From the NCBI GenBank assembly GCA_019308905.1, contig JAFDHF010000006.1, forward strand, positions 30,222 through 94,221: 64,000 nucleotides of DNA, read 5' to 3'. This DNA is from Deltaproteobacteria bacterium. Its GTDB lineage: Bacteria; Desulfobacterota; BSN033; WVXP01. A model generated the notes under the pieces. The model made no database searches. It had not been told where the DNA came from and worked only from the letters and a program-made list of their open reading frames with translations. Position 1 is the first letter of the stretch. Each line of letters starts with the position of its first letter. The position numbers and the translations under genes were made by a program. Shown here piece by piece: positions 54,178 to 63,025 of this stretch.

Positions 54178-55155
54178 TCAACCCTCGTACCTCCTTGGAG
54201 GTGAATCCCGAGAAGAGGGCATCAATCTTCTAAGCACCAGGCAGGACCACTCCCCCTCGGTCTCTCCTCCCACCACCTCGAACCCCCTTCCTTCAAAGAT
54301 CCCTGCCAGGGCTCTCACCTGATCATTGAGCACCCCGGACAGGATCAGCCTCCCCCTGGGGGCGACATGAGCAGTGAGTGGCCCCTCCAGTCGAGCCAGT
54401 GTCTTGAAATCGATGTTGGCAACCACCAGATCGAACCGCCCGCTGACAGCCTCCAAGGGGTCTGAACCGATCTCCACGACTTCCTCGACACGATTACGCC
54501 TCACGTTCTGGAAGGCCGCCTCCAAGGCTCTCTCATCCACGTCGATCCCCTTCACGGGCCGGGCCCCCAACCTGGCTCCTGCTATGGCAAGAACTCCCGA
54601 CCCTGTCCCCACATCGAGGAGGCTGACCCTGTCCTTGACCCTCGCCCGAGCCTTTCCCAGTCTCCGGTCGATTTCCCTGTCCAGGACTTCCAGGCAGAGC
54701 CTGGTCGTTTCGTGAATACCCGTACCAAAGGCCATTCCCGGGTCGATCTCCACTACTCTCTCTTCCCCCTTGGGTTCGTAGCTCTCCCACGGGGGCTTGA
54801 TGACGATCCGCCGGCTGACCCTGCTGGTCTTGAAAAAGGCCCTCCATGCCTGCTGCCAATCATCTTCAACCAGGGTCTGTACCGAGAAGTTCCATCCCAC
54901 CTCCCCGGGGAAGTATCCCTCGATCGCCTTTACGTAGGCTCCGAGCCGAGCCTCGAGTCTCTCCGCCGATCGGCCTTGCGGAAAATACGCCCGCACCGTC
55001 TCGGTCGGACCTTCCAGTTCAAAGCTCTCGATGGACGTGCCGATGGCTCCCGATTCGATGAGGAAGTTCTCCACGGCTTCGCTTGCCTCCCTGGGAACAA
55101 CGGCCACGATCTCCTTTAGCCCCTTCTCAGGTTTCGTTTTCCCGCCCACTCTCAA
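54178..55155 (-). CDS. prmA: ribosomal protein L11 methyltransferase PrmA
   Basis: Up to 325 aa; starts at TTG (55155) or GTG (55149), within the end of the hydrolase gene. N-terminal L11-recognition domain, DWQQAWRAFFKTSRVSRRIVIKPPW, then the SAM-binding DPGMAFGTGIHETTRLCLE and LLDVGTGSGVLAIAGARLGA, and the NPPY-like loop as VVANIDFKTL. It trimethylates L11 lysines. Confidence 0.94.
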   Translation of the reverse strand: MRVGGKTKPEKGLKEIVAVVPREASEAVENFLIESGAIGTSIESFELEGPTETVRAYFPQGRSAERLEARLGAYVKAIEGYFPGEVGWNFSVQTLVEDDWQQAWRAFFKTSRVSRRIVIKPPWESYEPKGEERVVEIDPGMAFGTGIHETTRLCLEVLDREIDRRLGKARARVKDRVSLLDVGTGSGVLAIAGARLGARPVKGIDVDERALEAAFQNVRRNRVEEVVEIGSDPLEAVSGRFDLVVANIDFKTLARLEGPLTAHVAPRGRLILSGVLNDQVRALAGIFEGRGFEVVGGETEGEWSCLVLRRLMPSSRDSPPRRYEG

Positions 55156-55921
55156 CGCCTTCCAGAAATCTCGAGGCCGACAGATTGAACCGCTCGGGTT
55201 GTTCCAACATCACCATGTGGCCTGCCCCCTCGACGATCTCCATTGTGGCGCCCTCTATTCTCTCGGCGAGATAGCGGGCGTACTTGGGTGGTGTGAGTCG
55301 GTCCTCTCTGCCGGTAACTACCAGTGCAGGAACTCCGATCTCCCGAACACGGTCCATGATATCGAATCGGTCGCATGCTTTCAGATCGTGAAGGAGAACG
55401 GAAGGCTCTTCCCGAAGCATCGCTTCCATGCCCCTCAGAACCAAGTCTCGAGGTGCCTTCTTCGAAAAGGCGTATTGACTGATCCTGGCCACGGCCTCTT
55501 CGAATCTCTCCTCCACCGCGTTGAGGATTTCAGGAAGGACCCTCAGGCGCGCCCCGGTCCCCACCAGCACCAGGGATTGCACGAGGTCCCCATGAGAAAT
55601 GGCGAAGCGCTGGGCGATCGCACCACCCAGGGAATGACCGAAGAGGCAGAATACACGGCAGTTCAATGACCGGACCACATGGAGGAGATGGTCCGCATAG
55701 GCCTCTACAGAGCTCTCTCCCTGACCACCCGCCCGGCCATGACCAGGCAGATCCACCATGACCACATTGTAGGCTTGCTGAAAGAAGAGCCTCTGGTAGT
55801 TCCAATCGAGGTGGCTGCCTCCTGAACCGTGAACAAACACAAGGGTTTTCCTCCCCTCGTCCATACCTCCTTTGCCGGTCACGCAGGCGATCCTTCTCCC
55901 CCTGTTATGAAGCACGTACAT
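55127..55921 (-). CDS. alpha/beta-fold hydrolase
   Basis: About 264 aa from ATG 55921 (SD GGGGGTG); longer starts exist. Catalytic set: oxyanion loop VHGSGGSHLDW, nucleophile GHSLGG, acid in VVTGREDRLTPPKY, and His in EGAGHMVMLEQPERFN. Esterase, lipase or C-C hydrolase-type function; the substrate is unknown. It heads the operon with prmA and rsmE. Confidence 0.9.
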   Translation of the reverse strand: MYVLHNRGRRIACVTGKGGMDEGRKTLVFVHGSGGSHLDWNYQRLFFQQAYNVVMVDLPGHGRAGGQGESSVEAYADHLLHVVRSLNCRVFCLFGHSLGGAIAQRFAISHGDLVQSLVLVGTGARLRVLPEILNAVEERFEEAVARISQYAFSKKAPRDLVLRGMEAMLREEPSVLLHDLKACDRFDIMDRVREIGVPALVVTGREDRLTPPKYARYLAERIEGATMEIVEGAGHMVMLEQPERFNLSASRFLEGVESGRENET

Positions 55922-56132
55922 CTCTTTCACCCCCTGCACCATCTCCGGGAATTTTATCACATTTACGGTCCTCCGGGCCCGAATGCCCTGAAGGCGGGTC
56001 CCCCTCATCCCTTCGACTCCGCTCGTGACGGCGCCCGCTCACTCCCGACGGGTACCCAGCCGCTTCCGCAACGTCGCTCGCGGCAGGGGCGCTGACCGAA
56101 GGCCATGAAACTCCACGTGCTTTCCTCTTGCC

Positions 56133-56161
56133 TTGACAAGGAGGGGCGGATTTCCTATGAT
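56133..56161 (+). promoter_or_regulatory. strong sigma70-type promoter for the tmk-holB-ricT-metG operon
   Basis: TTGACA (56133-56138), 17-bp spacer, TATGAT (56156-56161). Transcription should start near 56168, so the tmk start must lie downstream. Confidence 0.72.
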
Positions 56162-56204
56162 TACAAAGAATTTTCGATACCTTCGAGTGATCGCGTCGAT
56201 ACCG

Positions 56205-56903
56205 ATGCCAGATGGTTCTGCTATTTCCAGGGGTTTTTTTGTAACCTTTGAGGGGGTGGAGGGGAGCGGCAAGACGACCCAGATCAAGCACCTCGAAAGG
56301 TTTCTTCTCCAGAAGGGTTGGCGATGTACGGTGACCCGTGAGCCGGGCGGCTCTCCTCTGGGTGATCGGATAAGAAGGATCCTTCTGAGTTCAGACACTC
56401 GAGAGCTCACTGCCCTGGGTGAGCTTTTTCTCTACGAGGCTGCAAGAGCGGAACACGTGGCACAGGTCATACGGCCTGCCCTGAGAGGAGGAGGGGTTGT
56501 CCTGTGTGACCGGTTCTGTGATGCCACGGTCGCCTACCAGGGCTATGCCCGTCGATTGGACCTCGCCACGGTGAAGCATCTGAACCGGCTCGCCTCGGAG
56601 GGAACCAGCCCTGACCTCACCCTTTTGCTCGATTGCCCCGTGGAGGTGGGACTGGGGAGGGCTTCTCGCAGGATCAAGGCAAAGAGCCCATCCGCAAGGG
56701 AGGACCGCTTTGAGAGGGAATCCCTCCACTTTCACCAAAGGGTGAGGGAAGGATATCTGCGGATCGCGCGGGAGGATCCGGATCGGATCAGGGTGATCGA
56801 CGCCTCTCAAGGAGAACTGGAAGTCCACCGGCTGATATGTGGTATCGTCGAGCCCAGGTTGAGAGGGGCCGTGAACCGTCTGATCCAACCCATGGGTATT
56901 TAG
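56205..56903 (+). CDS. tmk: thymidylate kinase
   Basis: About 232 aa from the ATG at 56205. P-loop FEGVEGSGKTTQ, DRFCDATVAYQGYARRLD with the DR motif, and LLDCPVEVGLGRASRR. It phosphorylates dTMP to dTDP. Starts at TTG 56133 or ATG 56157 fit the open frame but lie in or before the promoter boxes; the first P-loop residues follow shortly after 56205. A weak SD leaves the exact start uncertain. holB follows, a common pairing. Confidence 0.92.
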   Translation: MPDGSAISRGFFVTFEGVEGSGKTTQIKHLERFLLQKGWRCTVTREPGGSPLGDRIRRILLSSDTRELTALGELFLYEAARAEHVAQVIRPALRGGGVVLCDRFCDATVAYQGYARRLDLATVKHLNRLASEGTSPDLTLLLDCPVEVGLGRASRRIKAKSPSAREDRFERESLHFHQRVREGYLRIAREDPDRIRVIDASQGELEVHRLICGIVEPRLRGAVNRLIQPMGI

Positions 56904-56958
56904 GGGGCTGGACGGGAAATCAAGGCCGCGTGCTTTCCCAGATACATGGGAACAGGCC

Positions 56959-57930
56959 ATGAGCTTCAAAGAGATCATCGGGAACCAGAGGCCGATCCGG
57001 CTGCTCCGGAAGGCCGTGTCCAGGGGCCACTTGCCACAGGCCTATCTCTTCCTCGGGCCGGAAGGGATTGGCAAGAAACTCACCGCCCTCACTCTGGCCA
57101 AGGCGCTCAATTGTCTGGAGGGAGGAGAGGACTGCTGCGACAGGTGCCTTTCCTGCAAGAGGATAGAGGATTCGAATCATCCAGATGTCTCCGTTATGGG
57201 TCCAGAGGGGCAGTTCATCCGGATAGAGACGATCCGAAAGCTCCAGAGATCCCTCAGCTTTCGCCCCTATGAGGGGAAGAAACGGGTGTGTATCCTCGAC
57301 GGGGCAGACCGGATGAAGGCAGAAGGAGCCAACGCGCTCCTGAAAACCCTTGAGGAACCCCCACCGGATACGCTCCTTATCCTCGTGGCGACCCAAGGGG
57401 ATCTTCTCCTTCCCACCATAGTCTCCCGGTGCCAGCAGTTGAAGTTCACCCCCCTGCCGGTCGACCGGCTGGCAGGGGAGATCAGAAGGCGCTCTTCCAT
57501 AGGGGAAGGGGAGGCAAAGACCCTGGCAGAACTCTCCCAGGGAAGTCTGGGGAGGGCTCTTGAGCTGCTCGATCACGAGGTTTGGCAAAAGAGGCCGAAG
57601 ATCATTCAGGACCTCATCGACCTGCCCCGTGGCGATGTAAACCGAGCTTTCACACTGGCGGAATCGCTCGCGGATTTCGGGGAGGATTTCCCTCTGGTTT
57701 CTCTCGTCATGGCTTCATGGTACAGGGACCTCCTCGTCTGCCAGATCGAGGACGATCCCAGCCGCCTGATCAACCGGGACTTCTATCAGGAGGCAAGGGA
57801 GAGGGCGTCTAGGAGTTCACGGTGGTCCCTGATCCGGAGAATAGACGCGATCAACCGGACCCTAAAGGCTCTGAGGGCGAATGTGAACAGACTTCTGGCC
57901 GTCGAGAACCTCGTGCTCCAGCTGAGATGA
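56959..57930 (+). CDS. holB: DNA polymerase III delta-prime subunit
   Basis: 323 aa clamp-loader ATPase-like subunit. Walker A-like GPEGIGKK (33-40), zinc-binding cysteines including C59, C60, C63 and C66, ILDGADRMKAEGANALLKTLEEPP, and the VSRCQQL arginine-finger motif. It loads the beta clamp with DnaX and HolA. It sits between tmk and ricT, as in many bacteria. Confidence 0.93.
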   Translation: MSFKEIIGNQRPIRLLRKAVSRGHLPQAYLFLGPEGIGKKLTALTLAKALNCLEGGEDCCDRCLSCKRIEDSNHPDVSVMGPEGQFIRIETIRKLQRSLSFRPYEGKKRVCILDGADRMKAEGANALLKTLEEPPPDTLLILVATQGDLLLPTIVSRCQQLKFTPLPVDRLAGEIRRRSSIGEGEAKTLAELSQGSLGRALELLDHEVWQKRPKIIQDLIDLPRGDVNRAFTLAESLADFGEDFPLVSLVMASWYRDLLVCQIEDDPSRLINRDFYQEARERASRSSRWSLIRRIDAINRTLKALRANVNRLLAVENLVLQLR

Positions 57931-57970
57931 TGGGATTCCGGCATGGCGTTGGTGCCCAGAGGAGACGAGA

Positions 57971-58771
57971 ATGATTCGGGTGGTTGGTGTTAGGCTTGGC
58001 AGCGGCAAGGTCCATGACTTTGACGCCCTGGATCTAGACCTCAACAAGGGGGACCCCGTCCTGGTGGAGACCGGCAAGGGAGTCTGCCTCGGCAGGGTGG
58101 CCATTGAGCCGAGGGAGAAAGAGAAGAAATCCCTTCTCAAGACACTGAAAAAGGTAACCAGGAAAGCGACGGAACAGGATCTTATCCAGGACCAAAGCAA
58201 TCGGGCCTTGGAGCGGGAGGGTTTCCTCTTCTGCCTGGAGAGGATCAAGGCGAGAAACCTCAATATGAAACTCGTCCGGGTCGAGTTCTTTTTCGACCGG
58301 AGCAAGGCTATCTTCTACTTCACCTCAGAGAAACGGGTGGATTTCAGAGAGCTGGTCAAGGACCTGGCCGGGCGGTTTAGGACCAGAATCGAGATGAGAC
58401 AGATCGGGGTTAGAGACGAGGCGAAGATGACCGGCGGGGTCGGGCCCTGCGGCAGGGAGTTTTGCTGCGCCAGGTTCCTGAACAGCTTCGACCTGGTTTC
58501 CGTCAAGATGGCCAAAGAACAGAATCTCGCCCTCAATCCTACCAAGATCTCCGGTGCCTGCGGCCGCCTCATGTGTTGCCTGGCTTACGAATACCATTCT
58601 TACTGCGAGCTGAAAAAGGGCCTTCCCAAGACGGGCAAGAGGGTGACGACAAGCCATGGAGAGGGCAAGGTCATCCGCCAGAATATCATGAATCGGACCC
58701 TTACAGTTGAGTTGGAATCCGGAGCAGAAGTGACTGTTGCCTGTGAAGACATCCGCTACCCGAAAGGATGA
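57971..58771 (+). CDS. ricT: RicT/YaaT-type PSP1 domain protein
   Basis: 266 aa. PSP1 core: RVEFFFDRSKAIFYFTSEKRVDFRELVKDLA, then GGVGPCGREFCCARFL and CGRLMCCLAYEYHSY, with conserved cysteines that can hold an Fe-S cluster. In Bacillus the homologue is part of the Y-complex acting with RNase Y. The role in this lineage is unknown, but the tmk-holB-ricT-metG order is a common one. Confidence 0.92.
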   Translation: MIRVVGVRLGSGKVHDFDALDLDLNKGDPVLVETGKGVCLGRVAIEPREKEKKSLLKTLKKVTRKATEQDLIQDQSNRALEREGFLFCLERIKARNLNMKLVRVEFFFDRSKAIFYFTSEKRVDFRELVKDLAGRFRTRIEMRQIGVRDEAKMTGGVGPCGREFCCARFLNSFDLVSVKMAKEQNLALNPTKISGACGRLMCCLAYEYHSYCELKKGLPKTGKRVTTSHGEGKVIRQNIMNRTLTVELESGAEVTVACEDIRYPKG

Positions 58772-58774
58772 CCA

Positions 58775-60352
58775 ATGGATAAGCCAAAGGCCTTCTACGT
58801 GACGACTCCGATCTATTACGTAAATGCTCCTCCCCATCTCGGACATGCTTACACTACTATCGTGGGCGACGTACTTGCTAGGTTCCATCGGCTCATGGGC
58901 GATGATACGTTCTTTCTTACCGGCACCGACGAGCACGGGGACAAGGTCGTCCAGGCGGCGAGCCAGAGGGGGATGGACCCAAAGACCTACACGGATGAGA
59001 TAAGCGGCCTGTTCCGCGCCCTCTGGCCCCGGTTGAATATCTCGAACGATCACTTTATCCGGACCACAGACGAGGCACACAAGCGGGTCGTCCGATTGAT
59101 CCTCCAGGAGGTCTACGAAAAGGGGGACATCTATTTTGGAGAGTATGCAGGGTACTACTGTGTGGGGTGCGAACGGTTTATCACGGAGAGCGAACTGGTG
59201 GACGGGAAATGTCCCGACCACCGGAAGGAGCCTGAATTTCGGAAGGAGAACAACTACTTCTTCGCCATGAGCAAGTACCAGGAGTGGCTGGTCGATCACA
59301 TCCGGCAGAACCCCGACTTCATCCGGCCGGAAAGATACAGAAACAAGCTGCTCTCTTCCCTCGAGTCCCCGCTGGAAGACCTCTGTATCTCCCGGCCCAA
59401 GACACGCCTCTCATGGGGGATTCCCCTCCCCTTCGACTCGGATTACGTCACCTATGTATGGTTCGATGCCCTCATCAATTACGTCTCGGCCATAGGGTAT
59501 CCCTCTGATCCGAAGTTCCTGAAGTTCTGGCCTGTGGCCAACCATTTGATTGCCAAGGATATTCTCATCCCCCACGGCATCTACTGGCCGACCATGCTCA
59601 AAGCCGCTGGAATCGGGCCCTATTTGCACCTCAACGTCCACGGCTACTGGAACATCCAGGGCGGCAAGATGTCCAAGAGCCGGGGGGAGATTGTCAGTCC
59701 TCTCGACCTGGAGAAGAGATACGGCCTGGATGCCTTCCGGTACTTCCTCATGAGGGAAATGGTCTTCGGGCTGGACGCCAATTTCAGCGAATCAGCCCTG
59801 GTAAGCAGGCTGAACGCGGACCTGGCCAACGACCTTGGAAACCTCCTGAGTCGAAGCCTGGCGATGGTCGTCAAGTACTGCAAAGGGAAAATCCCCGAAC
59901 CCGGAGGGCTGGAAGGCCCAGACCAGGAGCTTATCGGGCGGGCCATGGAGACCATGCGCTCCTTTGTAGGCGAAATGGTGGATCTCGCCTTTCATAAGGC
60001 CCTCATGGTCATCTGGGATCTCATCGGCCGGGTGAACAAGTATATCGACGAGACAGCGCCGTGGAACCTGGCAAAAAACCCGGACCAAGGCGGCCGCCTC
60101 GCAACGGTCCTTTACAATACGCTGGAATGTTTGAGGATCGTTGCCTTCCTCCTCCTCCCATTCGTACCCGATACAGGAGAGAAGATCTGGACCCAGCTGG
60201 GTATGGAGGGTAGCATTCACAGCCGGTCTTTCCAAGACATGGAGAAGTGGGGCGAGATCCGGCCCGGCCGGTCTGTACAGAGGGGGGCCCCTCTGTTCCC
60301 CCGGATAGACCTTTCCCAAGGCGATGGCCAAGAAAATACACAGGCTCGATAA
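58775..60352 (+). CDS. metG: methionyl-tRNA synthetase
   Basis: 525 aa. Class I synthetase with the HIGH-type motif HLGHAYT, the zinc knuckle region CVGCERFITESELVDGKCPDHR, and KMSKSRG. The anticodon-binding helical domain follows. No C-terminal EMAP-like tRNA-binding domain is seen. Its 3' end overlaps the next gene by 29 bp. It charges tRNA-Met with methionine. Confidence 0.97.
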   Translation: MDKPKAFYVTTPIYYVNAPPHLGHAYTTIVGDVLARFHRLMGDDTFFLTGTDEHGDKVVQAASQRGMDPKTYTDEISGLFRALWPRLNISNDHFIRTTDEAHKRVVRLILQEVYEKGDIYFGEYAGYYCVGCERFITESELVDGKCPDHRKEPEFRKENNYFFAMSKYQEWLVDHIRQNPDFIRPERYRNKLLSSLESPLEDLCISRPKTRLSWGIPLPFDSDYVTYVWFDALINYVSAIGYPSDPKFLKFWPVANHLIAKDILIPHGIYWPTMLKAAGIGPYLHLNVHGYWNIQGGKMSKSRGEIVSPLDLEKRYGLDAFRYFLMREMVFGLDANFSESALVSRLNADLANDLGNLLSRSLAMVVKYCKGKIPEPGGLEGPDQELIGRAMETMRSFVGEMVDLAFHKALMVIWDLIGRVNKYIDETAPWNLAKNPDQGGRLATVLYNTLECLRIVAFLLLPFVPDTGEKIWTQLGMEGSIHSRSFQDMEKWGEIRPGRSVQRGAPLFPRIDLSQGDGQENTQAR

Positions 60353-60806
60353 GGTCCTGCGGAGGACTCTCCGAAGGATGGACCTCGACACCAGGCTGGA
60401 TACCTATCGGATCTGGCCTTTGTGGCAGGAAATCGTAGGGGATAGGATCGCCGGAAAGGCCCAGCCTGAAAGACTTAGAAACCGGATTCTCTTTGTCAGG
60501 GTCTCGAGTTCCACCTGGATGCAGCAGCTCCAGACCATGAAGCCCATGCTGCTGGAGAGGATCCACAGGGTTGTCAAGGGTGCCCTGATCAAGGAGATCC
60601 GGTTCTCTCTCGGTGAGGTTCTCCCCCCCTGCCAGACCCCTCCAGAAGAGCGCGACGATGAGAAGGAAAAGCAGGAGACGACCCTAAGCGCAGAAATGGA
60701 AGGCCACCTCGAACAGATCGAGGATGGGGAACTCAGAGCCCTGGTGAGGCGCATCATGCTCAAACAGGCCCAGGCAGCGAGGCCCCTGAGGGGAGACGAG
60801 GGCTGA
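60324..60806 (+). CDS. DUF721 (DciA-like) protein
   Basis: 160 aa. N-terminal DUF721 domain: WPLWQEIVGDRIAGKAQPERLRNRILFVRVSSSTWMQQLQTMKPMLLERI. DciA relatives assist replicative helicase loading. The C-terminal half is charged and probably disordered, then helical. It follows metG with an overlap. Which DUF721 function applies here is open. Confidence 0.85.
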   Translation: MAKKIHRLDKVLRRTLRRMDLDTRLDTYRIWPLWQEIVGDRIAGKAQPERLRNRILFVRVSSSTWMQQLQTMKPMLLERIHRVVKGALIKEIRFSLGEVLPPCQTPPEERDDEKEKQETTLSAEMEGHLEQIEDGELRALVRRIMLKQAQAARPLRGDEG

Positions 60807-60822
60807 CCTCTTCCCACCCCCC

Positions 60823-62007
60823 TCACCTCCCTGTAACGGCCTTTCTGGCTGCGAGGAGAGTCTCCTGGTAGATTTCGATGATAGGGTTTCCTGTCTCTTT
60901 GCTGAGGCGGAGGCAGTCTTCGTATTCTGGGGAGAGACGCCGGATCTTCCCGCTTCGGTCCTGAGAGACCTTGACTCTCACGACCCCAAAGGGGGTCTCG
61001 ACCTGTTCAATCCTCCGCTCGAGCTTTCCTCTCTGGACCGGGAAATACCGGACCCCGATGCTCGTCGATTCCTGCAGGATGGTCTCTACAATACGCTCCC
61101 GTAACGGTTCCTCGCAGATCACCCTCACCATTACACCCGGCCGGCTCTTTTTCATCTGGATAGGAAGGAAAGCAACGTCCAGGGCGCCCCGGCTGAAGAG
61201 CCTCTCCATAAGGGGTTCGAAGAATTCGGGATTCATGTCATCGATGTCCGTCTCCACCACCAAAACCCTGTCCTGGACAGGGGACAATGCCGGCTCCCCG
61301 AGGAGAATCCGGAGCACATTGGGAATGCTTCCCAGATCCCTGTCACCCAGGCCGTATCCGACCCTTTCGATCCTCATGTCAGGTAGGATCCCGAACTCTC
61401 TGGCCAGGGTCGTGATCCACGCCGCCCCGGTGGGTGTGACCATTTCAGCCTCTACCCCGGAGTCATAGACCGGAACATCCTTGAGCAGTTCCAGTGTCGC
61501 CGGCGCGGGGACGGGGAGCCTCCCGTGCCGCGACGAGACCATGCCCCTGCCCAAGGGGATTCTGGAGACATAGACCCCTTCGAGCCCGAGATAGTCGACT
61601 CCGATAAAGGCACCGACGATATCTACAATCGAGTCGACTGCACCCACCTCGTGAAAATGAACCCTATCGGGCTCCTCCCGGTGTACCATTCCCTCGGCCA
61701 CGGCCAACCGCCGGAAGGCGGCAAGGCTCATCTCCTTTACACGCCTGTTCAGGGAACTCTTCCCTATGAGGTCGCGGATCTGTTCGAAGCTCCTCTCCCT
61801 GGCCGGCCCGTTCCCGATCCTCACCGATACGTGAGTACCCCTCAGGTGGGCCCTTTCCTCCACGGAGGCCGAGATTTCGAACGGTTCAAGCCCGAGCCGG
61901 CCGAGTCCCTCCTCCATCAAGGCTCGGGGAACCCCGAGATCCAAAAGACCACCCAGGATCATGTTCCCGCAGATCCCTGAAAAACAGTCAAAATACGCTA
62001 TTCTCAT
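60823..62007 (-). CDS. larC: nickel pincer cofactor biosynthesis protein LarC
   Basis: About 394 aa from ATG 62007 (overlapping the preceding stop, ATGA). The N-terminus MRIAYFDCFSGICGNMILGGLLDLG is diagnostic. HFHEVGAVDSIVDIVGAFIGVDYLG, ETDIDDMNPEFFEPLMERLF and the C-terminal domain complete it. LarC inserts nickel into the pincer nucleotide of LarA. It is a single intact frame; the split larC1/larC2 form known in some lactobacilli is not seen. Confidence 0.95.
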   Translation of the reverse strand: MRIAYFDCFSGICGNMILGGLLDLGVPRALMEEGLGRLGLEPFEISASVEERAHLRGTHVSVRIGNGPARERSFEQIRDLIGKSSLNRRVKEMSLAAFRRLAVAEGMVHREEPDRVHFHEVGAVDSIVDIVGAFIGVDYLGLEGVYVSRIPLGRGMVSSRHGRLPVPAPATLELLKDVPVYDSGVEAEMVTPTGAAWITTLAREFGILPDMRIERVGYGLGDRDLGSIPNVLRILLGEPALSPVQDRVLVVETDIDDMNPEFFEPLMERLFSRGALDVAFLPIQMKKSRPGVMVRVICEEPLRERIVETILQESTSIGVRYFPVQRGKLERRIEQVETPFGVVRVKVSQDRSGKIRRLSPEYEDCLRLSKETGNPIIEIYQETLLAARKAVTGR

Positions 62008-62378
62008 CGTCTCACGATCCGGACCCTTGCACCTGCCCTGACCCCCTTGAACACCCCGGGATCTCCGAGTACCTTCCCGATTGGGTTGACAGGGCTGGCC
62101 GCCCGGATCTCCCCTCCCCTGCTCATGGGAGTGGGACCGAAAAAAATGCAAAAAGCGTCTCCAGGTGGCCAGTATCCGAGTTCCCCCCTTTCCATCCCGT
62201 CCCGGGCTCCCTCTTCCAGCTCGGCCTTGACCGGTATGGAGAAGTAGATCTCCTCCCCCCACGTGTTGGCAGAGGCCTCAATGGGGAGGCTGTTCCAGAT
62301 CAGCTCTGCCGTGGGAGAGTCGTTCAGCTCCGCTTCCACCTCCAATGAGTCGACAAGAATCAGGATTCCTCTGGCCAT
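62004..62378 (-). CDS. cyclophilin-like fold protein (TM1367 type)
   Basis: 124 aa. The beta-rich protein has the LNDSPTAELIWNSLPIEASANTWGEEIYFSIPV start and YWPPGDAFCIFFGPTPMSRGGEIRAASPVNPIGKV block of the TM1367/cyclophilin-like family. No proline-isomerase activity is established for this family. Strong SD (GAAGGAGGTGTC). It sits between larB and larC, linking it to the pincer-cofactor operon. Confidence 0.88.
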   Translation of the reverse strand: MARGILILVDSLEVEAELNDSPTAELIWNSLPIEASANTWGEEIYFSIPVKAELEEGARDGMERGELGYWPPGDAFCIFFGPTPMSRGGEIRAASPVNPIGKVLGDPGVFKGVRAGARVRIVRR

Positions 62379-63025
62379 GACACCTCCTTCTGAAATGACT
62401 CCTCAATGGGATCAAACTCGTTGTTCAGGGCCTCCTGGGCCTGTTGAGTATCGGAAAAGACGGCCTCCAGTTCCCCGTCGAAACTCGCCAGAGGGCGTTT
62501 CCCCCACCGGCGGGATTGGATGTTTATGAGGAGGAACCCTGTAAGGAGAAACAGATACATGGGCAGCTCCCTGAGGAGAAAAAAAAGGACCCCCCAATCC
62601 CCCTCAATCTGTACGGTCCCTGATCCAAGGGTCCGGAGGCTGTTGAGCACCAGCAGCAGCCCCAGGATACAGAGGGAGTTCCGGGCCCGCCGGTCAGTTG
62701 CCTGGAGGTTCTGGGAATACCCCTCCAGCATACCTCTAAAATTGTTCCAACTATTGGAGATGGCCCTGAGCATCTCGTGTTTCACCTCTTCGTCTCCCTG
62801 GTGGACCTTCAGAAGGGTCTGGCGGTGCCCCCTGAAGATGACGTACCGGCGAATAAGGCTCTCGACTTCAGAGGTTATCGATTGATTTCTCCTCCGGTTC
62901 TGCAGTATCACCGCACCGATAAGGATCGCAAGCACTAGAGAGACTATGGCATCGAACCCTGAGAAGGGGACGAGATACCTGCCCAGGGGCCGGAGACCTC
63001 CAACGAGTCTTTCAAGAAACGTCAT
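62360..63025 (-). CDS. uncharacterised membrane protein in the lar operon
   Basis: About 221 aa from ATG 63025 (SD GGAGGAG), overlapping the larB stop (ATGA). One N-terminal membrane segment (about 22-42), a helical cytoplasmic region (RRYVIFRGHRQTLLKVHQGDEEVKHEML), two further hydrophobic segments (about 120-160), and an acidic C-terminal tail. Not recognised. Overlap with larB and with the cyclophilin-like gene suggests tight co-expression. A nickel or other transport role is speculation. Confidence 0.75.
   Translation of the reverse strand: MTFLERLVGGLRPLGRYLVPFSGFDAIVSLVLAILIGAVILQNRRRNQSITSEVESLIRRYVIFRGHRQTLLKVHQGDEEVKHEMLRAISNSWNNFRGMLEGYSQNLQATDRRARNSLCILGLLLVLNSLRTLGSGTVQIEGDWGVLFFLLRELPMYLFLLTGFLLINIQSRRWGKRPLASFDGELEAVFSDTQQAQEALNNEFDPIEESFQKEVSWPEES

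Noticed and set aside
57171..57178. TTCGAATC, resembling a tRNA T-loop
   Set aside because: It lies within the intact holB reading frame and no cloverleaf can be drawn around it.
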